Shown here: piece after piece, positions 50,947-61,834 of the stretch
Layout: each line of letters starts with the position of its first letter
Numbering within the stretch: the first letter of the stretch is position 1
NCBI RefSeq assembly: GCF_031846245.1
Contig: NZ_JAVRIC010000001.1
Span: 124,001-188,000 of the forward strand
DNA length: 64,000 nt
Direction: 5' to 3'
From: Banduia mediterranea
GTDB lineage: Bacteria > Pseudomonadota > Gammaproteobacteria > Nevskiales > Nevskiaceae
The notes under the pieces: model-generated
The model's input: only the letters and a program-made list of their open reading frames with translations
What the model was told of the DNA's origin: nothing
Databases searched by the model: none
Program-made: the position numbers and the translations under genes

Positions 50947-51740
50947 TGGACGTACGCGTCACCCAATCCCCGCTGGTCATCGCCGGCCGCGAATACCGTT
51001 CGCGGCTGCTGGTCGGCACCGGGAAATACAAGGATCTCGACGAGACCCGTCGCGCCATCGAGGCCAGCGGTGCCGAGATCGTCACGGTCGCAGTGCGCCG
51101 CACCAACCTCGGCCAGAATCCGGACGAGCCCAATCTGCTCGACGTGCTGTCGCCGGATCGTTACACCATTCTGCCGAACACGGCCGGTTGTTATACCGCC
51201 GAGGATGCGGTGCGAACCTGCCGGCTGGCGCGCGAGTTGCTGGACGGGCACAAGCTGGTCAAGCTCGAAGTGCTGGGCGATCCGAAGACGCTGTATCCGG
51301 ACGTTCCGGCAACCCTGGAAGCGGCACGCACGCTGGTGGCCGACGGTTTCGACGTGATGGTCTACACCAGTGATGACCCGATCATCGCCAAGCGGCTGGA
51401 GGAGATCGGCTGTGTCGCGGTGATGCCGCTGGCGGCGCCGATCGGCTCCGGCCTCGGCATTCAGAACAAGTACAACGTGCTGGGCATCGTCGAGAACGCG
51501 AGCGTGCCGATTCTGGTCGACGCCGGCGTCGGTACCGCCTCGGACGCGGCCGTGGCGATGGAACTGGGCTGCGACGGCGTGCTGATGAACACGGCCATCG
51601 CCGAAGCGCGCGATCCGGTGCTGATGGCCTCGGCGATGAAGAAGGGCATCGAGGCGGGGCGCGAAGCGTTCCTGGCGGGCCGCATGCCGCGCCGCCGCTA
51701 CGCCTCGGCGTCGTCGCCGCTGACCGATCTGCCCTTCTAG
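50943..51740 (+). CDS. thiG: Thiazole synthase ThiG
   Basis: 265 residues. It starts inside thiS (ATGA overlap); a second ATG at 50946 is equally possible. The TIM barrel contains [20 protein letters not shown], the Schiff-base Lys in [20 protein letters not shown], and the phosphate-binding [20 protein letters not shown] and [20 protein letters not shown]. It forms the thiazole phosphate moiety of thiamine from deoxyxylulose phosphate, glycine imine and ThiS-thiocarboxylate. Confidence 0.96.
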   Translation: MMDVRVTQSPLVIAGREYRSRLLVGTGKYKDLDETRRAIEASGAEIVTVAVRRTNLGQNPDEPNLLDVLSPDRYTILPNTAGCYTAEDAVRTCRLARELLDGHKLVKLEVLGDPKTLYPDVPATLEAARTLVADGFDVMVYTSDDPIIAKRLEEIGCVAVMPLAAPIGSGLGIQNKYNVLGIVENASVPILVDAGVGTASDAAVAMELGCDGVLMNTAIAEARDPVLMASAMKKGIEAGREAFLAGRMPRRRYASASSPLTDLPF

Positions 51741-51754
51741 TTCGCGATGAAGTC

Positions 51755-52147
51755 ATGGCGACCTACATTCCCAGCGCGTTCGCCGGAAGCCAGGACGATG
51801 CGCGGCGGCTGATCGATCGGTATCCGTTCGCGGTTCTGCTGACGCAGGGAAAGGACGCTCCGCAGATCTCGCATCTGCCGCTGCTGTTCGAGGCGCGGGA
51901 CGGCGGCGATGTATTGGTCGGGCATGTCGCAAAGGCCAATCCGCAGCTCGAGCCGATGGCTTCGCGGATGCCGTCGGCGCGTCGGGCGGCGTTGCTGGGC
52001 GGCATCGTCGGTTTCGAACCCGCGATCCGGCAGGTCGATGTCACGCTCAAGCTGAGTCAGAACAAGAGCGCGGCGGATCGTGTAGGGGTCATCGCCGGTC
52101 TGCGTGGCGAGAATCAGGAGGAGCTGTTGTCTTGGATGCTGCTTTGA
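51755..52147 (+). CDS. PaiB-like FMN-binding protein with central deletion
   Basis: 130 residues; intact PaiB-family proteins are around 200. The N-terminal part is normal (YIPSAFAGSQDDARRLIDRY, HLPLLFEARDGGDVLVGHVA, KANPQLE), and the C-terminal block IVGFEPAIRQVDVTLKLSQN, KSAADRVGVIAGL is also normal. The usual middle (an Ala-Tyr-Ile-Ser-Pro-Ser-Trp-Tyr segment and Thr-Trp-Asn-Tyr segment) is absent. The junction is in frame, so this may be a shortened functional protein or a fresh deletion. It lies between thiG and trmB. Confidence 0.7.
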   Translation: MATYIPSAFAGSQDDARRLIDRYPFAVLLTQGKDAPQISHLPLLFEARDGGDVLVGHVAKANPQLEPMASRMPSARRAALLGGIVGFEPAIRQVDVTLKLSQNKSAADRVGVIAGLRGENQEELLSWMLL

Positions 52148-52155
52148 ATTCCGAT

Positions 52156-52890
52156 ATGCCTGAAATTGACGAAGCCTCCGCGCCGGAGCGCCGGCCGATC
52201 CGTTCGTTTGTTCGCCGCGAAGGCCGGCTGACGCCGGCGCAGAAGGACGCTCTGGAGCGCCTGTGGTCGCGCTATGGTCTCGATGCGCCGCCGCAGCCCT
52301 TGGACGGCGGGGCCACGTTCGGGCGCGAGGCGCCACTGACTCTGGAGATCGGCTTCGGTGCCGGACATCATCTGCTGGCCCGTGCGGCGGCGGAACCGGA
52401 GCGCGACTTCGTCGGCGTCGAGGTGCATCGCCCCGGTGTCGGTCGTGTGCTGGCGCAGGCCGAAGCGGCCGGTTTGGACAATCTGCGGATCGCCTGTTTC
52501 GATGCCGTGGAAGTCCTGCGCGACTGGATCGCACCGCTGGCGCTGGACGAACTGGTGATCGAGTTTCCCGATCCCTGGCACAAGAAACGTCATCACAAGC
52601 GGCGCCTGATTCAGCCGGATTTCGTGAAGCTGGCGGTGTCGCGGCTGCGCTGCGGCGGGCATCTGCGGCTGGCGACCGACTGGGCGCACTACGCCGCACA
52701 GATGCTGGACGTGCTGATGGCCGAAGCGGCGCTGCGCAATACCGCCGAGGGCTACGCGGCGCGACCGGCCTCGCGCCCGGTGACGCGTTTCGAAGCTCGT
52801 GGCGAACGTCTCGGCCACGCGGTCTTCGACCTCGATTTCATCAAGCTTGAAGATGCCTCGGCGCTTGCCGGATCGCGGCTTCCCGAATGA
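52156..52890 (+). CDS. trmB: tRNA (guanine-N7-)-methyltransferase TrmB
   Basis: 244 residues from ATG 52156. The SAM motif LTLEIGFGAGHHLLARAAAE, FVGVEVHRPGVGRVLAQAEA, and the TrmB signature LVIEFPDPWHKKRHHKRRLI are clear, with ATDWAHYAAQMLDVL after them. It makes m7G46 in tRNA. thiG-trmB neighbourhood is common in proteobacteria. The stop overlaps the phosphoribulokinase start (ATGA). Confidence 0.95.
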   Translation: MPEIDEASAPERRPIRSFVRREGRLTPAQKDALERLWSRYGLDAPPQPLDGGATFGREAPLTLEIGFGAGHHLLARAAAEPERDFVGVEVHRPGVGRVLAQAEAAGLDNLRIACFDAVEVLRDWIAPLALDELVIEFPDPWHKKRHHKRRLIQPDFVKLAVSRLRCGGHLRLATDWAHYAAQMLDVLMAEAALRNTAEGYAARPASRPVTRFEARGERLGHAVFDLDFIKLEDASALAGSRLPE

Positions 52891-53816
52891 GCGACCGCCA
52901 CCCGATCGTCGCGGTGACCGGTTCCTCCGGCGCGGGCACCAGCACGGTGATCGGCGCTTTCGATCGAGTACTGACTCAACTGAAGTTGGTAGGCGCCTTT
53001 GTCGAAGGCGATGCCTTTCATGCTTTCGATCGGGAGCAGATGCGGGCCGCCGTGGAGCGTGCCCGGATACGCGGTGAGAACTTCAGCCACTTCGGCCCAC
53101 AGGCGAACCTGCTGGAACGGCTGGAAGGCTTGTTTCGCGAATACGGCGAGCATGGCACCGGAACCTCGCGCCGCTACCTTCACAACGAAAAACAGGCGCG
53201 TGAGGCGCGCCGCGACATCGGGACGTTTACGCCCTGGATGCCACTGCGGGCCGACAGCGATCTGTTGATCTACGAGGGCCTGCACGGCGGGGTGGTGACG
53301 CGCGAGGTCGATGTGGCAACGCATGTCGACCTGTTGATCGGTGTGGTGCCGATCGTCAACCTGGAATGGATACAGAAACTCAGTCGCGACACCAGCGAAC
53401 GCGGCAAGGCGCCCGAGGATGTGATGCGCACGATTCTGCGACGCATGCCGGACTATGTGCACTACATCACACCGCAGTTCTCGCGCACCGACATCAATTT
53501 TCAGCGCGTGCCGCTGGTGGACACGGCCAATCCCTTCGTCCTGCGTGATATTCCAAGGGACGAGGAAAGCCTGATCGTGATCCACTTTTCGCCCAACTCG
53601 CGCGCACCGCGCCAGTTCGCGACCTGGCGCCGCAAGATTCCCGGCGCTTTCCTGTCACGGCCGGACACCATGGTGGTACCCGGCGTGCAGCAACAGTACG
53701 CTCTGGAGCTGATTCTGTTGCCGGCGCTCAAGCGTATCGCGGCACGTCGGCGCACCATGCTCAAGGGTGCGCGTCGGCGGATTCCCCCCGGTGGCGGCGG
53801 GCTGAGCACTCGCTGA
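52887..53816 (+). CDS. Phosphoribulokinase
   Basis: 309 residues. Walker A IVAVTGSSGAGTSTVIGAFD, VEGDAFHAFDREQMRAAVER, NFSHFGPQANLLERLEGLF and LIYEGLHGGVVTREVDVATH match class I bacterial PRK (E. coli PrkB type). It phosphorylates ribulose-5-phosphate to ribulose-1,5-bisphosphate. No RuBisCO or other Calvin gene is in the window, so this may be the orphan PrkB-like form found in many heterotrophs. It is coupled to trmB by a 4-base overlap. Confidence 0.88.
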   Translation: MSDRHPIVAVTGSSGAGTSTVIGAFDRVLTQLKLVGAFVEGDAFHAFDREQMRAAVERARIRGENFSHFGPQANLLERLEGLFREYGEHGTGTSRRYLHNEKQAREARRDIGTFTPWMPLRADSDLLIYEGLHGGVVTREVDVATHVDLLIGVVPIVNLEWIQKLSRDTSERGKAPEDVMRTILRRMPDYVHYITPQFSRTDINFQRVPLVDTANPFVLRDIPRDEESLIVIHFSPNSRAPRQFATWRRKIPGAFLSRPDTMVVPGVQQQYALELILLPALKRIAARRRTMLKGARRRIPPGGGGLSTR

Positions 53817-53901
53817 GGCTTCAAGTTTGGGGCCGAGGCGGTCTGTGCGATCATCGGTGCCGAGGCGGCCAGGGGGGCGCTGATTTCCAGGGGAGTACAC
53901 G

Positions 53902-54291
53902 ATGGCAGCAATCAATCTCTGGGCCGTGCTGGTCGCGGCTCTTTCGGCATTCATGCTCGGTGGTCTGTGGTACGCGCCGCCGGTGTTTGGCAAGGTCTGG
54001 CAGCGTGAATCCGGCGCCCCGGAGCAGCCCGGGCATCCGATCAAGGTGTTCGGCGGGACCTTCGTGCTGTCGCTGATCGCGGCGGCGGTATTCGCGATGT
54101 TTCTGGGTCCGGCCCCGGGCCTGCCACTGGCGCTGGGTGCCGGCTTCTCCGCCGGCCTGTGCTGGGTGGCCTCAAGCTTCGGCATCAATTACCTGTTCGC
54201 GCAGCGCAGTCTCAAACTGTTCCTGATCGACGGCGGCTACCACACCATCCAGTTCACGCTGTACGGCCTGATTCTGGGAATCTGGCCCTGA
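53902..54291 (+). CDS. DUF1761 membrane protein
   Basis: 129 residues with four hydrophobic segments: INLWAVLVAALSAFMLGGLW, FVLSLIAAAVFAMFLG, LALGAGFSAGLCWVASSFG and YHTIQFTLYGLILGIW. The conserved start LGGLWYAPPVFGKVWQRES and the FGINYLFAQRSLKLFLIDGG stretch identify DUF1761. Function unknown. GGGGAG lies before the ATG. Confidence 0.85.
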   Translation: MAAINLWAVLVAALSAFMLGGLWYAPPVFGKVWQRESGAPEQPGHPIKVFGGTFVLSLIAAAVFAMFLGPAPGLPLALGAGFSAGLCWVASSFGINYLFAQRSLKLFLIDGGYHTIQFTLYGLILGIWP

Positions 54292-54459
54292 AATTGATTG
54301 CCTGTGCAGCATTTCCGGGCGTCGGCCTGTCCGACAGACGGCGGCGGTCAGCCTTGAAGCCGGGCCGGCATCGGCCTATAACCGACGCATGCTTTCTTGA
54401 TGCTTCCACCCGGGCACCGAATCCTCGCGAGCTCACGCTGTGGAAGGCGGAGGTGGCGT

Positions 54460-54756
54460 ATGGCGGATTGGCTGCGAAGCCTCGACGCGGGCCAGTGGTA
54501 CGAAGCCGATGGTGTGCGATTTGAAATCGTCGGCATCGATATCGGTCAGGAGCTGGTACTGGTCCAGCATTTCGACGGCGCTCTGGAAGAGTTCGACTTC
54601 GAGAACTGGATGGAACTGAGCGCACGACCTGGCGCGCCGCCGGAGGACTGGTCCGGCGCCCTCGACCTTGAGCCCGAGGACTACGGCATCGACCCCGACC
54701 AGGTTCAGCCGCAATGCTGGAACGGCGTGATGAACCGCCTGGACGAGCTCAACTAG
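54460..54756 (+). CDS. Small acidic protein (DUF6763-like)
   Basis: 98 residues from the ATG at 54460, with GGAGG 6 bases upstream. Acidic and Trp-rich: MADWLRSLDAGQWYEADGVR, FEIVGIDIGQELVLVQHFDG, ALEEFDFENWMELSARPGAP. It matches a small gammaproteobacterial family I recall as DUF6763; no function is known. Its 3' end overlaps the convergent ampG by 8 bases. Confidence 0.65.
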   Translation: MADWLRSLDAGQWYEADGVRFEIVGIDIGQELVLVQHFDGALEEFDFENWMELSARPGAPPEDWSGALDLEPEDYGIDPDQVQPQCWNGVMNRLDELN

Positions 54757-56131
54757 CGGTGCTTGGGCTGTTGGCCGGCTCGGCGCGCATCAGGAAGTAG
54801 AGCAGGATCAGCGCCGGAACGCCGAGCGCCGAAGTGTAGAGGAAGAAGCCCGGCCAGCCGATCTGGTCCACGACCCAGCCGGAACCGCCCATCAGCAGCT
54901 TGCCCGGCAGTGCGTAGAACGACGAGAACAGCGCGTACTGCGTGGCCGTGTACGAGGCACTGGTAAGCCCGGACAGATAGGCGATCAAGGCGGTGCCGGC
55001 CACGCCCATGGCCAGGTTGTCGGCGCCGATCACGATGCCCAGCCCCCATAGTCCCGGATCGTCGGTCATCGCCAGGGTGGCGAAGCTCAGATTGGTGGCG
55101 ATCACCAGGACGCTGCCGGCCAGCAGCGTGCGCCGCGTGCCGAAACGGGCGATGGCGACGCCGCCGAGTATCGTGCCCGCAATCTGGGTGATGATGCCGT
55201 AGCCCTTGGCGATGGCGGCGATTTCCTTGAGCGTGTAGCCGATGTCCAGATAGAACGGATTGGCCATGACCCCCATCGTGAAATCGGTGAGCCGGTAGCA
55301 GCCGGCAAACGCCAGGATCAGGATGCCGGTGCGGATGCCGATGCGCGAGAAGAAATCCAGGAACGGGCAGACCACGGCGGCGACGAACCATTCGCCGATA
55401 TCGCGCAGCAGCTTGGGCAGGTGGGCGTGTGCCTCCACCCAGGCCAGGGCGCGGCGTTCCTGCTCGGCACTGAGCGGGTTGGCGCGGGCCGCCGGTTCGG
55501 AAATCACCAGCGTGGTCAGTACCCCCACGCCGACGCAGGCGGCCATCACCAGATAGGCAACGCGCCAGCCCAGATCGGCCGCCAGCCACAGCGCGCCGGC
55601 GCTGGCCACGGTGATCGCGACGCGGTAGCCGAGTTGGTAGGCGGCGGCCATCGCGCCCTGGTATTCGGTGCCCACCGCCTCGATGCGCCAGGCGTCCACG
55701 GCGATATCCTGCGTGGCCGATGAAAACGCCACCAGCAGCGCCAGCCAGGCAAAGATCGACAGGCCGTCCTCCGGAGCGTGCAGGGACAGTCCGGCCAGGC
55801 CGGCGGCGATGCCGCATTGGGCGAGCAGCATCCAGCTGCGACGTCGGCCCAGCAGGCGGGTCAGGAGCGGTATCGCCAGGCGGTCGACCACCGGCGCCCA
55901 GAAGAACTTGAGGGTGTAGGCCAGCCCCACCCAGGACAGCATGCCGATCGTGGTCTTGTCGATGCCGGCCTGCTTGAGCCAGGCGGATAGCGTGGAGAAC
56001 ACCAGCAGAAACGGCAGCCCGGACGAGAAGCCCAGGAACAGCATCGCCGTGACGCGCGGATGCCGGTAGACGCGCAGCGCCTTGAGGCCGGACAGGCGCG
56101 GTGGCGCCGTCGGCTCCGGGGCTTCGCTCAC
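54749..56131 (-). CDS. ampG: Muropeptide permease AmpG
   Basis: 460 residues from a GTG at 56131 that overlaps the xthA stop (GTGA). Twelve or more membrane segments of the MFS type. AmpG-type features: MLFLGFSSGLPFLLVFSTLS, FSSATQDIAVDAWRIEAVGT, GAMAAAYQLGYRVAITVASA, YTATQYALFSSFYALPGKLL. AmpG imports GlcNAc-anhydroMurNAc peptides for cell-wall recycling and AmpC signalling. Long forms reaching upstream into xthA are not needed. Confidence 0.9.
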   Translation of the reverse strand: MSEAPEPTAPPRLSGLKALRVYRHPRVTAMLFLGFSSGLPFLLVFSTLSAWLKQAGIDKTTIGMLSWVGLAYTLKFFWAPVVDRLAIPLLTRLLGRRRSWMLLAQCGIAAGLAGLSLHAPEDGLSIFAWLALLVAFSSATQDIAVDAWRIEAVGTEYQGAMAAAYQLGYRVAITVASAGALWLAADLGWRVAYLVMAACVGVGVLTTLVISEPAARANPLSAEQERRALAWVEAHAHLPKLLRDIGEWFVAAVVCPFLDFFSRIGIRTGILILAFAGCYRLTDFTMGVMANPFYLDIGYTLKEIAAIAKGYGIITQIAGTILGGVAIARFGTRRTLLAGSVLVIATNLSFATLAMTDDPGLWGLGIVIGADNLAMGVAGTALIAYLSGLTSASYTATQYALFSSFYALPGKLLMGGSGWVVDQIGWPGFFLYTSALGVPALILLYFLMRAEPANSPSTAS

Positions 56132-56904
56132 AGCGCGTAATCCAGCGTCAGCGGTGCGTGATCCGAAAAGCGGGAATCCTTGTAGACCGCGGCGGCGCGA
56201 AGCTTGTCGCGCAGCGAAGGCGTAACGATCTGGTAGTCGATGCGCCACCCCACGTTGTTGGCCCAGGCCTGACCACGATTCGACCACCAGGTATAGGCCT
56301 CGCCTTCGGTCTCCGGGTACAGCGCGCGGTAGGCATCGACCCAGCCCACCTCGTCGAACAGCCTGTCCAGCCAGGCGCGTTCGTGCGGCAGAAAGCCGGA
56401 ATTCTTCTGGTTGGAGCGCCAGTTCTTGAGGTCGATATTGCGATGCGCGATGTTCCAGTCGCCGCACAGGATGTAGTCGCGGCCAGAGGTGATCCATTCG
56501 CGCATCTGCGGCAGGAAGAAATCCAGAAAGCGGTCCTTGCTGGCCTGGCGTTCCGGACCGGAGGAGCCCGACGGCAGGTACAGCGAGGAGACCGACAGCT
56601 TGCCGAAACGCAGTTCGATATAGCGGCCCTCGTCGTCGAATTCGGCGACGCCCAGGCGATCGATCACGGCATCCGGTTCGCGCCGCGAAAAGATCGCGGT
56701 GCCGGCGTAGCCCTTCTTCTGGGCGTGATTGAAATGCGCATGCCAGCCGTCCGGTGAAAACGTCCGGTCACCTTCCAGATCGCTCATCTGCGCCTTGATT
56801 TCCTGCAGGCAGAGAATGTCCGCCTGCTGCTCGGGGAGCCAGTCGAACAGGCCTTTTCGGGCCGCCGAACGTATGCCGTTGGCGTTGAGCGAAATCACGC
56901 GCAT
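56128..56904 (-). CDS. xthA: Exodeoxyribonuclease III (AP endonuclease)
   Basis: 258 residues. EEP-fold catalytic motifs: MRVISLNANGIRSAARKGLF (Asn), ILCLQEIKAQMSD (Glu), GRDYILCGDWNIAHRNIDLK (Asp/Asn) and DSRFSDHAPLTLDYAL (Asp-His). It cuts 5' to abasic sites and acts as a 3'-5' exonuclease in base excision repair. It is divergent from pyrE with an 80-base gap and translationally coupled to ampG, though the products are functionally unrelated. Confidence 0.95.
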   Translation of the reverse strand: MRVISLNANGIRSAARKGLFDWLPEQQADILCLQEIKAQMSDLEGDRTFSPDGWHAHFNHAQKKGYAGTAIFSRREPDAVIDRLGVAEFDDEGRYIELRFGKLSVSSLYLPSGSSGPERQASKDRFLDFFLPQMREWITSGRDYILCGDWNIAHRNIDLKNWRSNQKNSGFLPHERAWLDRLFDEVGWVDAYRALYPETEGEAYTWWSNRGQAWANNVGWRIDYQIVTPSLRDKLRAAAVYKDSRFSDHAPLTLDYAL

Positions 56905-56984
56905 GTGAAAATCCGGGGATAGGCACCAAGAGTGACTCAGTGTAGCTTTTCTGACCCGCGACTCCCGATCTGTACTGCCGACGC

Positions 56985-57623
56985 ATGAAAACCTATCAAA
57001 CCGAATTCATGGAACTGGCGCTTGAGCATGACGTGCTCAAGTTCGGCCAGTTCACGCTCAAGTCCGGGCGCGTCAGCCCGTACTTCTTCAATCTGGGCAA
57101 GATCAGCACCGGCTCGGCGCTGGCGCGTCTGGCGGATGCCTATGCCGAGGCGCTGGTCGCCAGCGGGATCGGTTTCGACATGCTGTTCGGACCGGCCTAC
57201 AAGGGGATTCCGCTGGTGGCGGCGGTGGCGGTCGCCCTGTCGCGGCGCGGCATGGATCTGCCGTTTGCCTACAACCGCAAGGAGGCCAAGGCGCACGGAG
57301 AGGGCGGCACGATGGTCGGGGCGCCGCCGCGCGGTCGCGTGGTGATCGTGGACGACGTGCTGACCGCCGGAACCGCCTTGCGCGAGTCGTATCACATGCT
57401 GGTGGCGGCCGGCGCCGAGCCGGTGGCTGCGATCACGGCGCTGGATCGACAGGAGGTCGGTCCTTCGGGCCGTTCCGCCGTGGCCGAAGCCGCCAGCGAA
57501 CTGAAGCTGGCGATACTGTCGCTGGTCACGGTGCGCGAGGTGCTCGAATTTCTCGGCAAGTCCGGCGGCGATGCCGAGACGATTCAGGCCATCGAAAACT
57601 ATCAGGCGCAATACGGCGCCTGA
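56985..57623 (+). CDS. pyrE: Orotate phosphoribosyltransferase PyrE
   Basis: 212 residues (E. coli 213). It starts KTYQTEFMELALEHDVLKFG and shows FTLKSGRVSPYFFNLGKIST, LFGPAYKGIPLVAAVAVALS and the PRPP-binding loop GRVVIVDDVLTAGTALRESY. It converts orotate and PRPP to OMP in pyrimidine synthesis. A short leader means any attenuation control like that of E. coli (rph-linked) is absent; rph lies far away here. Confidence 0.96.
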   Translation: MKTYQTEFMELALEHDVLKFGQFTLKSGRVSPYFFNLGKISTGSALARLADAYAEALVASGIGFDMLFGPAYKGIPLVAAVAVALSRRGMDLPFAYNRKEAKAHGEGGTMVGAPPRGRVVIVDDVLTAGTALRESYHMLVAAGAEPVAAITALDRQEVGPSGRSAVAEAASELKLAILSLVTVREVLEFLGKSGGDAETIQAIENYQAQYGA

Positions 57624-57671
57624 GTCACGCGGCGGGATGCATACGTCGCGGTGCAATCGGGAGGACATGGC

Positions 57672-58340
57672 ATGTGCAAGGCCATGATGGGAATCGCAAT
57701 GCTGCTGGTGGCGCTGGCCGCTCACGGCCAGCAGCGCATCGTCTGCTGGACCGACGAACAGGGCCAGCGCGCCTGCGGCGATCGTGTGCCGCCGAAATAC
57801 GCCCGGTCCGAACGGCAGGTATACGACCGGCGCGGCCTCGTCGTCGAGGTCAAGGCGCGCGAAAAGACGCCCGAGGAACTCGCCGAGGAGGATCGGCTGG
57901 CCAGGTTGGCCGCCGAGAAGCAGGCCCGCGAGCAGGAGCAGGCGCGCTACGACGGCTATCTGTTGCAGGCCTACCAGAGCGTCGCCGACATCATCGACAC
58001 CCGCGACAGTCGCGTGCGTGTGCTCAATGGCCGTCTGGGGCTGACCGAGAAGTCGATCGCCGACGCCGAGCGTGCCCTGATCGACCTGCGCAAGCGCGCC
58101 GACAGTCTGGACGATCAGGACAAACCGGTGCCGGCCAAGCTCGAACCCCAGATTGCGGACTTCGAGACCACCCTGCAGCGCAATCGCGACTCCGCGGCGC
58201 GCATACGTGCCGAACGCAGCCAGATCGTCGAGCAGTTCGCGCAGGACATCGCGCGATACCGCGAACTGAGAAATCTGCCGGTCGAGGACATCCCGCCGGC
58301 ACCGATGCCCGCCCCGGTGCCGACTGGCAAGCCGGAATAG
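57672..58340 (+). CDS. Exported coiled-coil protein with N-terminal DUF4124-like domain
   Basis: 222 residues from ATG 57672, with GGGAGGAC upstream. Signal peptide MCKAMMGIAMLLVALAAHGQ. The first 50 mature residues resemble DUF4124 (RIVCWTDEQGQRACGDRVPP). A long charged helix follows (PEELAEEDRLARLAAEKQAR, then GLTEKSIADAERALIDLRKR) predicted as coiled coil, ending in a proline-rich tail (PPAPMPAPVPTGKPE). Function unknown. The convergent argB stop is 6 bases away. Confidence 0.7.
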   Translation: MCKAMMGIAMLLVALAAHGQQRIVCWTDEQGQRACGDRVPPKYARSERQVYDRRGLVVEVKAREKTPEELAEEDRLARLAAEKQAREQEQARYDGYLLQAYQSVADIIDTRDSRVRVLNGRLGLTEKSIADAERALIDLRKRADSLDDQDKPVPAKLEPQIADFETTLQRNRDSAARIRAERSQIVEQFAQDIARYRELRNLPVEDIPPAPMPAPVPTGKPE

Positions 58341-58346
58341 CCTGGA

Positions 58347-59680
<1,334 letters not shown>

Positions 59681-59693
59681 TCCGGGGACGGTT

Positions 59694-60917
59694 TCAGACG
59701 CTTGGATTGAGCGCGAGGTAGCGCGCGGCGATCAGCTCGGCGAGGGCACGCGCAAGCTCGGTCTTCGGCGCGTGGCCGAGGTCGGTTTCCTGCTGTGCCT
59801 CGACGACGATCAGATGATTGTCATCGACATCGAAGGCGCGCCCGCCGCCGACCTCGTTGGCCGCGACCATCTGCAATTGCTTGCGCCGCAGTTTGTCGCG
59901 TGCGTAGTCCACCAGGGATTCGGTTTCCGCAGCAAAGCCCACCATGAACAGCGCCGGATGACGGTCCCGGACCGTGCTCAGGATGTCGGCGGTGCGGCTC
60001 AGCGCCAGACTCAGGGTGTCGGAGGATTTCTTGATCTTGCCAGGCGCCGTCTGCGCCGGGCGATAGTCGGCCACGGCCGCCGTACCGACAAAAATCTGAG
60101 CCTGCGCCGCTGCGGCCAGGGACGCCTGTAGCATGTCGTCAGCACTCTGCACATCGATTCGTTTCACCCCGGGCGGTGTACTCAGCGACACCGGCCCTGC
60201 GATCAGGCTGAGCTGCGCACCGAGCCGGGCCAGAGCCTCGGCGACGGCGAAGCCCATCTTGCCGGACGAGCGGTTGGTGAGCACCCGAACAGGGTCCACG
60301 GCTTCATGCGTAGGTCCGGCCGTGACGACGGCGTGGACGCCTTGCAGCGGACCGCCCGAGAGCGCCTGTGCGAGCCGCGCGACCAGCTCCAGCGGCTCCA
60401 GCATGCGACCGTCGCCGGTTTCGCCGCAGGCCTGCGAGCCGCTGCCGGGGCCGAACAGCGTCACGCCGCGATTCTGCAAGCGGCGGGCGTTGTCCTGGGT
60501 CGCGGGATTGGCCCACATCAGTCGGTTCATCGCCGGCGCACAGAAGATCGGCTTGTCCGTCGCCAGGCACAGCGTGGACAGCAGTTCATCCGCAAAGCCG
60601 TGCGCGAGTCGTGCCAGGGTATTGGCGGACGCCGGGGCGATCAGGATCGCATCGGGCCAGCGCGCTAGCTCGATATGCCCCATCGCCGCTTCGCCGGCTT
60701 CGTCCCACAGGGAGCGCCGCACCGGCCGGCCGGACACCGCCTGGAAGGTCTGCGGACCCACGAAGCGCGTCGCTGATTCGGTCATCACCACCTGCACATC
60801 GGCGCCCGCGTCCTTGAGCCGGCGCACGAGGTCGGCCGATTTGTACGCGGCGATGCCACCCGTCACGCCCAACAGGACGCGCCGGCCGGCCAGCGAAGGG
60901 GCGGAGAGGTTCGACAT
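59694..60917 (-). CDS. coaBC: Bifunctional phosphopantothenoylcysteine decarboxylase/phosphopantothenate-cysteine ligase (Dfp)
   Basis: 407 residues. The N-terminal CoaC flavoprotein has [20 protein letters not shown] and the PXMNXXMW motif as PAMNRLMW. The C-terminal CoaB has [20 protein letters not shown] and [20 protein letters not shown]. It carries out two consecutive steps of coenzyme A synthesis. It is divergent from radC with about 100 bases between, the usual gammaproteobacterial arrangement. Confidence 0.96.
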   Translation of the reverse strand: MSNLSAPSLAGRRVLLGVTGGIAAYKSADLVRRLKDAGADVQVVMTESATRFVGPQTFQAVSGRPVRRSLWDEAGEAAMGHIELARWPDAILIAPASANTLARLAHGFADELLSTLCLATDKPIFCAPAMNRLMWANPATQDNARRLQNRGVTLFGPGSGSQACGETGDGRMLEPLELVARLAQALSGGPLQGVHAVVTAGPTHEAVDPVRVLTNRSSGKMGFAVAEALARLGAQLSLIAGPVSLSTPPGVKRIDVQSADDMLQASLAAAAQAQIFVGTAAVADYRPAQTAPGKIKKSSDTLSLALSRTADILSTVRDRHPALFMVGFAAETESLVDYARDKLRRKQLQMVAANEVGGGRAFDVDDNHLIVVEAQQETDLGHAPKTELARALAELIAARYLALNPSV

Positions 60918-61021
60918 TCCGGCATTTTAGTGCCGATACGCCCCCGCGTGCTTGACCGTGTCGAACAGCCCCCAGCCCTTTCGCCTCACGCCTCACGCCC
61001 AAGCGCGCTAGGATTCGAGGC

Positions 61022-61693
61022 ATGGGGATCAAGGACTGGCCCGCCGCCGAGCGGCCGCGCGAGCGGCTGCTGCAACAAGGTGCCGCAGCGCTGACGGATG
61101 CGGAGCTGCTGGCGATCTTTCTGCGCACCGGTATTCCGGGCGCCAGCGCGCTGGACCTGGCGCGGCAGCTGCTCGCGCATTTCGGCGGCCTGCGGGGGCT
61201 GCTCGCGGCGGATCGGACCTCGTTCTCGGCGGTCAAGGGCATGGGCGACGCCAAGTACGCGCAGCTTCAGGCGGCGCTGGAAATGGCGCGCCGCCATCTT
61301 GCCGAGCAGTTGCCGCAGCGTGATGCCCTGAAGAATCCCGAAGATGCACGTCGCTGGCTGCAGCTTCGTCTGCGCGACGAGCCGGTGGAAATCTTTGGCA
61401 TGCTGTTGCTGGACAACCAGCATCGTGTGATCGGTTTCGATGCGCTGTCGCACGGCACCATCGACGGTGCCTCGGTGTACCCGCGCGAGGTCGTCAAGCG
61501 TGTGCTGGCCAAAAATGCCGCCGCCGTGATTCTCGCGCACAATCATCCGTCCGGAGTGTCGGAACCCTCGCCGGCCGACCGCTCGCTGACCGAACGCCTG
61601 CGTCAGGCGCTGGCCCTGGTCGACGTGCGCGTGCTCGACCATATCGTGGTCGGCGAAACGCTCACCAGCTTCGCCGAGCGCGGCTGGATCTGA
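61022..61693 (+). CDS. radC: RadC-family JAB-domain protein
   Basis: 223 residues. An N-terminal helix-hairpin-helix part ([40 protein letters not shown]) precedes a C-terminal JAB/MPN metalloprotease-like domain with [20 protein letters not shown] and conserved Glu in [20 protein letters not shown]. Although named for DNA repair, the biochemical role is unresolved. It is followed by rpmB-rpmG. Confidence 0.93.
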   Translation: MGIKDWPAAERPRERLLQQGAAALTDAELLAIFLRTGIPGASALDLARQLLAHFGGLRGLLAADRTSFSAVKGMGDAKYAQLQAALEMARRHLAEQLPQRDALKNPEDARRWLQLRLRDEPVEIFGMLLLDNQHRVIGFDALSHGTIDGASVYPREVVKRVLAKNAAAVILAHNHPSGVSEPSPADRSLTERLRQALALVDVRVLDHIVVGETLTSFAERGWI

Positions 61694-61738
61694 GTGGTTT
61701 TCGGTGTGGCGCGGCCCCGTTTCCAGCAGGCCGTGCGC

Positions 61739-61767
61739 TTGCCCTGTCCGGAAGACTCTGATATAAA
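61739..61767 (+). promoter_or_regulatory. Probable sigma70 promoter of rpmB-rpmG
   Basis: TTGCCC (61739-61744), a 17-base spacer and TATAAA (61762-61767), 67 bases before the rpmB start. It is among the best-matching promoter-like sequences I found in the window. Confidence 0.6.
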
Positions 61768-61834
61768 GCCGCGCTCTTTTCGGCGTCCTCCACGGACAGC
61801 CGCAATCTACCGTCTGCATTTGGAAATTTTGGTC

